64,000 bases of DNA from Eudromia elegans (taxonomy: Eukaryota; Chordata; Aves; Tinamiformes; Tinamidae): NCBI GenBank assembly GCA_003342815.1, contig PTEX01000150.1, positions 1,448,168 to 1,512,167 of the forward strand. The letters are read 5' to 3'. The position numbers and the translations under genes are program-made. The notes under the pieces are model-generated. The model saw only the letters and a program-made list of their open reading frames with translations, had not been told where the DNA came from and made no database searches. Positions 57,201 through 64,000 of the stretch are shown here, piece by piece (position 1 is the first letter of the stretch; each line of letters starts with the position of its first letter).

Positions 57201-60200
57201 CTACCAATTTCTCTTCTAAGAATTAAGATTGTTCTTCGTACTTGGAGCAGACCTTTCAGCCTAGGAAACTCTGCTAGTACAACTTCCTCTTGTTTCATCT
57301 CCGGTAATTTAATCTGCCATGACAGGTTAGCTCTATTTGAGGTGAAGAGGTAGCAGAAAACCTTTATCCTGAGGGATGCTTCTGCTGGGAATGTTCAAGT
57401 CACGAGAACAACCAACAGAGCTTTCTTTCATGGCATTGTGAATTCCTGAAGTGTTCACAATACTAGTAGCCTGGCTTTAATTACTTTATAAGCCTTCAGA
57501 TAAACAGCTAACATAATAAAGTATTAATCCTGCATACTGTCTAGGGGAATGGGCACCCACGCTGTGATGCCAATCAGAAACTGAACGGACAGTATTGACA
57601 ATTAAGAGCTTATGAGGTAACCTCCAAAAGTACTTTCTGCAAACACTTCAGGAACTTTCTTGGAAAGCCAATATGAGTAAGCCTTAAAAGATCAGGCCAT
57701 AAATAAGCCTTCTTTTAAAGGAGTCATACTTGTGCACATAGCTAAAACTTGAAAAGTTGATACTACTAATTTTTCAAGTTATTTTTGCTCTCTAAACATT
57801 TTTTATTTAATTTTACCTACCTTTAAGGAGTTATCTGATGTCAGCAGTGCAATCTGTTTCTCCGATTCCTGACTTTCCACATACCTAATCGCAGGAAAAC
57901 AAACCCAGAAATTATATCATAAAGCACTCTGAAGAATTAAGATGGACAAGTTTTAAAAGTTTTTGCTGCTGTAAGGATTACCCAGAAAGATTCAGAAAGG
58001 AACAGTCAGACGAGCAAGTTCTAAGGCCACAAAAAAACCAAGAGATATGCTCCAAGTCACTTTAGTAAATTGAGAAGTGATTTGTGGCAATTTACCACAA
58101 GGGTTTGTTTCTTTGCTCGAGATGGGGTGGGAGGAGTTCAGGTGATACAACAACTTACACACTGTGGAAGCTATATTCTCTAGACCGAAAGATTAAAGGT
58201 TCTCGAAATTACTTAGATTTTAATGGATACATTTTGTCTTTGCCATGTGAACATATGCACTAGTAAGCATTTTCCAACATGTGAGAGATGCTTTTTATAT
58301 TTTTTTAAAGCTGTACAAGATAGTTCAAAAAACACAAGAGTGTTTTTAAACAGTAAAAGATTGTTCAAAAAAACTTACTTCTCCCTTTACCTTCTAAAAG
58401 AGGGCAGTCTTCGAATATTTTCACACTGACTATGCGATAAAGAATTTACTCTCTTCTTAGCTTCTAAGAGTTGACAACACAGTACACTAAGGGGTTGGGA
58501 ATAGAAGTGTTCCACAATACAGAGCTGAAAAAGAAAGTAAGAACCAGTACTGTTTATGAAAATCCATCTTCCTTGCCATAACTACCCTTTAAAGCTTTCT
58601 TGCTACAAAACTGTATGATACAATAGTAGCAATGGCATTTCTTCAAAAATTTCTTTTCAGCTGTATGTACTGTTTAGCACCTCATTTTTTTTATCCTCTT
58701 AAAATTATTTGTCAATATGTTGCTATTGTTTATTCATTTATGAAGAATACTGCATTTTTGGATTATATATTCAGTTCCAGTATTCACAAATAGGAAAGAC
58801 TATCTTTCATGATACAAAAAGCAACTGTAGCACAAAAACTTATCGTATGTTGTCATTTCAGTTTTTATTTCATATATACAAAAATATACTGCTAAGGTCT
58901 TTGCACACATGCAGACCTGCTTTATTGTTGATTTCACTTGGAAAAAAACCCCATAGTATCTCACTAATAACACACAGCGGAAAGCCACTCTCTGCCAGAA
59001 ACCTTACTATCACTCCTAATTCATGTGTCACACACATAAATAAGATATTGACCTCATATGTACTGCTAACAAATTCTGAATTTCTGAAATTGCTCCCTCG
59101 TTGAGTAGTTCAAGGCACAAGTACACAGCCCAATGCTGCCAAAGCCAGGGGTTTTGTTTCATATCCATCAATGGAGAGTCATCAAAACCCAAGCAACTTT
59201 TTCAAATGAGAGGGGCCCTGACAGCTCTGCCTGCAGGCAGAGGTACAGCAAGGGCTTCCTTCCGGGCCATATGTTACCATGTGGAAACCCAGGGAAGAGA
59301 TACTGCTACAGAGACTACTCATAGCTGAAGAAATTCAGTTCAACAAAGATCGGTTTCAGAAAAATAAAGCAGCAACATGGTACATGTCCAGCTGGGGGAG
59401 CTCTTCTTGGGCTGTTAAAAAAACAAACCAATCCACAGAGAATATACGCATTCCTACTTCTTTTTTAACAGACTAAGCTTTTATCTGCCAACAACCTATC
59501 CTTTAAGACTTTAACAGATAAACTACCGTTCACAGACCTGAGTTGTTTTCAGATGTCGCTTTTCAATCAAATTCAAATACAGCAAGAATAGGAAGGAAGA
59601 AATTCCTTTCCGTGTCCACTAATCACGCTCCCCGCCACAGCACTAACCACAACTCTAGTTCATTCTACCAATGCCTACCTGAAATCCCTTGATAAAATTC
59701 TGGACAGAGAAATCATGGTACAAGAATATGTTGATTAGAACCTGTAGAACTTTCTCACTCAGCTTAAAGGCAAACCGAGTTGTGAGGAGTAGCTAAGGGA
59801 GACAAAAAAACAGTCATGGCAGAAATTCTGTCACAGATTCATATTCAGCAAAATTCATATATGCAATCTGATACAACCTTTAGGATGTGTTAGCACTCTA
59901 TTAAATGAGATATTAAATCATCAATATAAAAAATGTTTAGTTCTAATAAAGTTAAAGCTTATTTCAAAACTTTTTTTTTAATTCTACAGTATCTGAAGTT
60001 AGTTTTACTTAATTCTGTTTAGGAGTTTCCTTTTACAGGTATTAACAGCAGAACAAAAATCGTCTAACAACAGGAATACAGTTACTGTCTGCATATGTGA
60101 CAGTGAATTTGAGAACCTTGCAGAAAGAGATATACCAAAATCACACTGCAGGTACAATATTTACATTACTTATCATTTAGGTAACTGCTATCTCTGACCA

Positions 60201-63122
60201 GAAGCGGAATTCACACTGGACTGATTTTTTTTTCATGTTTAAAGCCATCCACTTCTGGAACAGAGTGAAACTTATACCAAAATATAATACCACTTTTCAA
60301 CTGAAGAGGTGGGAATGACAAAGAGCAATTGTTCAAATATACAGGCGCACATGTCAATGTGAATGAAAGATAAAAGCAGGCATGTGGACATGTTTCAGCG
60401 CATGAAGAGGAAACTCTTGCTGTTAATAAGCTCCTTTGTAGTTTTGAGTAAAAATATCTAGAATATACAGGTGCTGGAAACAAATTTGTCTTCAAAACTA
60501 CAGATAAATCTACTTTTAAAGGCCATCCATGTTCGTTTTTCTTGAATACACACACTTAAATACACACTATGAGGAAGATAATTACCTTGTCAATTATAGT
60601 AGACAGGTGCTCCTTGCAGGAAAGGGACTGGAAAAGCTCTATGCACAGCAGAGAAGAAACAGAGTGAGGAAGTAAACTGTGGATGATCATTGGAGATGTA
60701 GCAATTCCAAAAATCAGTATTAGAGGTAATTCATGGATATGTTGACTAGACCATACAGAGAAGAGAGAAAAGGTAATAATTACATTACTTTGTCTGAGCT
60801 CAAATCTGTAATAAGAACTTCAGTGAATCGATATAGTTGCAGAAAATGTTAAGATAAAAATTGCTGGGAGGGTAGGGTAAAATGAAAAAGAACAGAAGCT
60901 ACATAAAGCACAAAAGCATAAAAAAATGAGACTATCTTTTAGAATTAGAATTTCAGGGAGTAGCATGAAGAATATCTTTCAGTCACATTTTACAAAAAAA
61001 CTATTCAGAGATTTGGATCTTATAAGTTAAAAATGCATCTTAGAAGAGTCTTTAAAGTATAAAAAGCTAATGATCTTTTTATTTACATTTTTTTCAATAA
61101 TTTATTCAATGAAGAGATGTGAAAACCATCTAAAGTTCTCTGTTGCCTCTTGTACACAGAATATTTAAACTTCTCCATATTCAATCTTCTTCAATCTAAT
61201 TTTAGTTTTTGCATTGAGAACCAGTAATCAGGACCAAATAGTGCATTCATCTGGAACAACATAAAATGTCTTAATGCAAAATTTAGTATTTTTAGGGGTT
61301 TTTTTTAAGCCTTTCAAAGAAATACAACTTCTGTTAGCTTTTGTCTCTTCTAGGATATTCTTTTTTTTCCTTTTAATTTGTTTTTATGATAGTCATTTTT
61401 TACTGTTTCAACTTGTTTCCTGTAATTTCTTCATGTCTCTAAACTCCTTAAAAATCCTTCATAGAGACTTCAGAAAAAAAAAAAAAGTAAATTTCACATA
61501 TTATTACTATCTGTTGTTGGTAACCTCAAGGAATTTCAACAGAAAGAGAGAAACTGAAACTTCATAGAATCACAGAACAGTTGAGGTTGGAAGGGACCTC
61601 TAGAGATCTAGTCCAACCCCCCTACTCCAGAAGGGACACCTAGAACACATGTCACAAGGTGGCATCCAGGTGGGTTCTGAATATCTTCAAAGAAGGAAGA
61701 CCTTCCTAGATCTTCCTTAATAGGAAGGAATTTTTTTGCTATTAAGAAAACGGGAAAAAACTCTCTTGTATTATTTATTTCATCTTTATAATTTAAAATT
61801 GCATATTTTTGCACCGAAATGCAGGAAATAAATCTGATCTCTAGGAATTTCACCAATATACTTTTTTCAAAATACCAGGCAATCCTGCCTAGCTTCTGTT
61901 CTATCCATCTTCTATTTTAAATAAAGTTACCTAGGTTTAACTGTGACAACCTTTAGCTACAAGTCACTTGATTCTTCTGGAGGTTTCTTTTTTTCTTTAA
62001 CAGATATAGGCTATTTAAAAAGTGTATGTTACAATAGTCGACTGTGACAGACTTGAGTTACACTTCTGTTTTCCACATGATTGTGACTAGGCATTTTTGC
62101 TTGTCACAAAAAGCAAAATAAAACATAATATTTAAGAATAATTCAACTCCCTTTTTTTTTCCTGCTGCTCTACAGTCTAATTATTTCCAGATAATGGTAA
62201 ATATCTCTTTTTACTTCTAAAAATGTACTCTAGGTAAACCATTTGCCAAATTTAAAGTAACAAAGATCTTTATTGTGGGTTGCCCAGCAAGAAAAGTTGC
62301 CTGGCATTGTTTCAGAGCACAACAGCAGAATTAACTCTATGACTGCAGCATAGATCCTGCTGCACCCCCAGTGCCAAGCTGGTGCCTGAGTATAAGGCTT
62401 CTTTTTGGAGAACAGCAGGGTTCCCCACCGGCAGGTTGGAGAGAATATAAAGGAAGGCACTATTGAAGACAGACAGAAGCACAGGAACACTTGAAGTCAG
62501 CTCTTCATTATGGGTCCTGGTCTACATTGCCCAGCAATTTTTCTGATTATTTTGTATACTTGGTAAGCTATTCAACTTCTCAAGTGGTCTTTTTGTACAT
62601 CAATAGCTGTACAAAAAGAAACTCAATAAAAAAAGATTTATATATCTCTATATCTTTATATACCTTTATGTCAACAGACAAAAGATCTAGACATCTTAGG
62701 AAAAAACAACCACGAATTTTGTAAAAGCCAATGCCAATAAATTTTCTTACATAAACAGATAAATTAACCATCTATCAATCCTGCCCTCAGACACTCTGCT
62801 TCAGAGTCCCAAGCTAACTTTAGGCTTATTTATCTCCAAAACTTAACAAGTTGGTCAATGTTGCAAATAAGCTGCTACAAAATAAATTCCAGCTCTCCAA
62901 TGACAGAGTCCTCTCAGTGTTATACTTCAAAATAGTTGCAACTAGAAAAATGAGTAAAAGAACAGAACCAAACCCCAGGTCACATTACCTGCTGATGACT
63001 ATGAAGTCCTGAAGTACTTTTGTGGTGAAACTTTCCATATCTTTGAAGATGACCACAACTGGAGGAGACTGCAAGTGTCTAGAAGATATTCTTTTTCTGC
63101 TTGGAGTTTCAGAATCCGTTTT
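42103..63122 (-). CDS. ORC3: ORC3, origin recognition complex subunit 3 (3' 14 coding exons; N-terminus outside window)
   Basis: Fourteen minus-strand exons join in frame to 1,566 bases: 521 codons plus TAG. Known role: ORC3 packs with ORC2 in the six-subunit complex that marks replication origins and loads MCM helicases; its AAA+-like domain is catalytically degenerate. Recognisable blocks in order are [142 protein letters not shown] and [20 protein letters not shown], ending GSC. These cover the second half of the AAA+-like module, the insertion region and the C-terminal winged helix. The vertebrate protein is about 711 residues, so roughly the first 190 residues lie beyond base 64,000. It is convergent with AKIRIN2, as in other vertebrates. 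Confidence 0.98.
42843..42922 (-). CDS. ORC3: ORC3 exon ([19 protein letters not shown]...)
   Basis: 26 codons plus two bases, ending DDII then CA. The split His codon is completed by the last exon. Donor GTATCC; acceptor CCTTTCTAG. The middle of the exon ([11 protein letters not shown]) diverges from the mammalian sequence. Confidence 0.93.
44009..44125 (-). CDS. ORC3: ORC3 exon (NQALKSDGG...LINLVDWLE)
   Basis: 39 whole codons. It contains [20 protein letters not shown], the start of the winged-helix module. Acceptor TTTCCCATCAG; donor GTAGGT. Confidence 0.97.
44850..45180. promoter_or_regulatory. Intragenic CpG-rich patch in an ORC3 intron
   Basis: About 330 GC-rich bases with about two dozen CpG dinucleotides, in an otherwise A/T-rich intron. 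It contains an E-box CACGTG (45072-45077) and a CTCF-like core CCGCGGGAAGGCAG (45096-45109). The ORFs over it have no recognisable product. It may be a small CpG island, enhancer or insulator. Confidence 0.5.
45096..45109 (+). promoter_or_regulatory. CTCF-like motif
   Basis: CCGCGGGAAGGCAG differs from the CTCF core CCGCGNGGNGGCAG at one position. It is a sequence match only. Confidence 0.35.
45854..45880. repeat. 14-base tandem duplication in an ORC3 intron
   Basis: CATAGACACTCTTC occurs twice in tandem. Confidence 0.8.
46205..46346 (-). CDS. ORC3: ORC3 exon ([17 protein letters not shown]...YCYLK)
   Basis: One base plus 47 codons. It contains [20 protein letters not shown], identical or nearly so to mammalian ORC3. 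Donor GTGAGG; acceptor TTGCTTTTTCAG. Confidence 0.97.
47073..47290 (-). mobile_element. CR1 LINE 3'-end fragment, sense on minus strand
   Basis: The plus strand reads CATAGAATCATCATAGAATA, then GGTCGGAAGGGACCTCTAGA, CCATCTAGTCCAACCCCCCT and later GGGCAGCCTGTTCCAGTATT. This is the reverse complement of the classic CR1 3' end, including its terminal ATTCTATGA repeats. About 215 bases remain, 5'-truncated as is usual for CR1. It sits in an ORC3 intron in the same sense as the gene. Confidence 0.92.
47339..47436 (-). CDS. ORC3: ORC3 exon ([20 protein letters not shown]...)
   Basis: 32 codons plus two bases; acceptor TTTCTCCAAG, donor GTGAGC. It encodes a basic segment ([10 protein letters not shown]) followed by [11 protein letters not shown]. 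Confidence 0.95.
47859..47944 (-). CDS. ORC3: ORC3 exon (acidic linker, ...KTDLYHLQK)
   Basis: Two bases plus 28 codons. The first half is a Glu/Gln/Ser-rich linker ([15 protein letters not shown]) that differs from mammalian ORC3. The second half, [10 protein letters not shown], is conserved. Donor GTGAGG. Confidence 0.92.
47945..53227 (-). other. ORC3: ORC3 intronic sequence around the exon at 50567-50700
   Basis: Two A/T-rich introns of about 2.6 and 2.5 kb. The left one shows nothing notable. The right one has a plus-strand purine-rich stretch of about 0.75 kb (51.5-52.27 kb) full of GAA/GGA/AAG words with no coding identity. Confidence 0.7.
50567..50700 (-). CDS. ORC3: ORC3 exon ([15 protein letters not shown]...)
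   Basis: One base, 44 codons and one base. It contains [17 protein letters not shown], an amphipathic helical segment. Acceptor ATCTTTTTAG; donor GTAAGT. Confidence 0.95.
53228..53307 (-). CDS. ORC3: ORC3 short exon ([19 protein letters not shown]...)
   Basis: 80 bases: 26 codons plus AG, ending SSLQLA before GTGATT. It corresponds to the IRELYCTCLE block of ORC3. The acceptor is GGTAACAG. The phase joins exactly to the exon at 50567-50700. Confidence 0.93.
54181..54297 (-). CDS. ORC3: ORC3 exon ([14 protein letters not shown]...YPLGKQ)
   Basis: 39 whole codons; acceptor TTACCGTAG, donor CAG|GTGAAG. It contains [16 protein letters not shown], matching the conserved LPKYPLGRQ block. It has no internal Met near its start and is short, so it is easily missed by ORF scanning. 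Confidence 0.95.
54298..57820 (-). other. ORC3: Large ORC3 intron (3.5 kb)
   Basis: A/T-rich, with a C/T-rich patch at 55.35-55.65 kb and the TG/CA palindromic microsatellite at 56.71 kb. No nested gene is seen. Confidence 0.75.
56713..56740. repeat. TG/TA/CA palindromic microsatellite in an ORC3 intron
   Basis: Alternating purine-pyrimidine sequence, TGTGTGTATA followed by TACACACACA. It is self-complementary and could form Z-DNA or a hairpin. Confidence 0.75.
57821..57884 (-). CDS. ORC3: ORC3 short exon ([21 protein letters not shown])
   Basis: 64 bases: one base plus 21 codons. It matches the short YVEKQ...ALL segment of vertebrate ORC3. Donor GTAGGT; acceptor GCGATTAG. Confidence 0.93.
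58391..58524 (-). CDS. ORC3: ORC3 exon ([17 protein letters not shown]...)
   Basis: 44 codons plus AG. It contains [13 protein letters not shown] and [11 protein letters not shown], and the last Arg codon is completed by the next exon. The donor is GTAAAG. Confidence 0.95.
59679..59792 (-). CDS. ORC3: ORC3 exon ([11 protein letters not shown]...FIKGFQ)
   Basis: 38 whole codons with phase 0 on both sides; acceptor TCTCCCTTAG, donor CAG|GTAGGC. It carries [15 protein letters not shown], close to the mammalian ORC3 segment. Confidence 0.95.
60586..60745 (-). CDS. ORC3: ORC3 exon ([19 protein letters not shown]...)
   Basis: One base plus 53 codons, ending DK before GTAATT. It contains [11 protein letters not shown] and [18 protein letters not shown], both typical of ORC3. 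The acceptor is GGTCTAG. Confidence 0.95.
61562..61755 (-). mobile_element. CR1 LINE 3'-end fragment, sense on minus strand
   Basis: The plus strand reads TCATAGAATCACAGAACAGT, GAGGTTGGAAGGGACCTCTA and ATCTAGTCCAACCCCCCTAC, again the reversed CR1 3' end. It is shorter and more diverged toward its right end. It lies in the ORC3 intron between the exons at 60745 and 62989, sense with the gene. Confidence 0.9.
62989..63122 (-). CDS. ORC3: ORC3 exon ([11 protein letters not shown]...QDFIVIS)
   Basis: 44 codons plus two bases; the donor GTAATG follows CAGCAG. It encodes the core beta-strand and Walker-B-like region [14 protein letters not shown]. The acceptor (GACTTTAAAG) has a weak pyrimidine tract. 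The boundary is supported by phase and by matching the start of the corresponding vertebrate segment. Confidence 0.9.
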
Positions 63123-64000
63123 CTTTAAAGTCATTGGTTATATATAACAAAACAGAAGGCAAAAAAACCCCACGATTGAACCACATTTCTCTAATATTAT
63201 AACGCTCCAAAGCAACACACTTGATTTTTTGCTATGATGGTACTTAACATTTAGAACTGCAATTTTTGTTTCTTCTATCTGGCAAGTGCAGAGAATAAAC
63301 ATTAAAAAACAACACAAGAAAAAATAAAAAACACCTCATTCCAACAGAACAAGGTTAGCTCTCTGGGAAAGAACTGATGAAATTATGTTGGTACTGAAGG
63401 CATACAGTTGTGCTTGGGTACCCAGAACTTTCTGTTTATCCAGTATAATTAGAGCAAGCACTGATATTTTCTTCAGCACACTGCTTTAATGAGGTCATAA
63501 AACTAGTGCCTCCTTTTATTTGATATTGAAACAAAACTCAAACAGCATTCATTAGCTTTATAAATATTTTTTAATGTAATAACATGTTCAGAAATCAATC
63601 TCATTTCCTATCCACACAGTACAGGCTACAGATGACATACTAGTACATTAATAGTAATATGGAGCCTTTCCTCTGGATGGTTGTCTTAAAGTTTTGTATT
63701 TACAAAGATCTTGACATTCCTAGGAGATCAACGTCTAGTAGGATGCTGACCCCTGACATACCATAAAATGCTACTTTTTGTAGCGCTGTTTCTTTTAGTT
63801 CTTTTTTTTGTTTCCAGAATCTGACAGAACAGTAGACATGCACACCTCAGAAATCAACTCCAAATTTGCTACAGATTTTTTTTATATTCAAAGCATCTTA
63901 GTAATATTAGTTAAATAATTATAAATCAAAAAGCTACTTTTGACATTTCTTTGTGCATATAAACTTGAGTTATTCAATTTCTTTTATACAAAAATCTAAA
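63123..64000 (-). other. ORC3: ORC3 intronic sequence to the window edge
   Basis: A/T-rich. I could not find the next upstream ORC3 exon in this stretch, so it must lie beyond the window. Confidence 0.7.

Overview
The window is vertebrate nuclear DNA, most likely from a bird. It has spliced genes with GT-AG introns, a CpG-island promoter and two 3'-end fragments of CR1 LINEs, and introns are compact for a vertebrate. Non-avian reptiles also carry CR1, so 'bird' is an inference and the species cannot be named. There are no operons, CRISPR arrays, phage or bacterial features.

Layout. 1-19.7 kb: intergenic DNA upstream of AKIRIN2, with no recognisable protein exon. It holds pure homopurine/homopyrimidine microsatellites, (TTTTC)n and (CTCCT)n, long A/T homopolymers and one candidate non-coding exon. 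19.7-21.5 kb: CpG island with the AKIRIN2 promoter, 5' UTR and coding exon 1. 20,539-36,398 (+): complete AKIRIN2 CDS in five exons (193 codons plus stop), followed by a 3' UTR with poly(A) signals at 36.73, 37.05 and 37.11 kb. 37.15-41.6 kb: short intergenic interval. 42,103-63,122 (-): the last 14 coding exons of ORC3 (521 codons plus stop). The N-terminal exons lie beyond base 64,000. Every ORC3 and AKIRIN2 splice phase was checked by hand and joins in frame.

The two genes are convergent (tail to tail). This agrees with the known vertebrate order SPACA1 - AKIRIN2 - ORC3 - RARS2, so the left 20 kb should face SPACA1. AKIRIN2 is a small nuclear adaptor that brings 20S proteasomes into the nucleus and links transcription factors to chromatin remodellers. 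ORC3 is a structural subunit of the origin recognition complex. They share a neighbourhood, not a pathway.

I found no convincing new molecular system. The observations most worth checking are the isolated last AKIRIN2 exon that carries the YVS proteasome-binding tail, paired ZNF143-like sites in the AKIRIN2 promoter, a CpG-rich patch with a CTCF-like site and an E-box inside an ORC3 intron, and an orphan exon-like segment at 13.8-14.05 kb. Assembly gaps or ambiguous bases occur at 4,353, 21,576-21,595 and 37,109.
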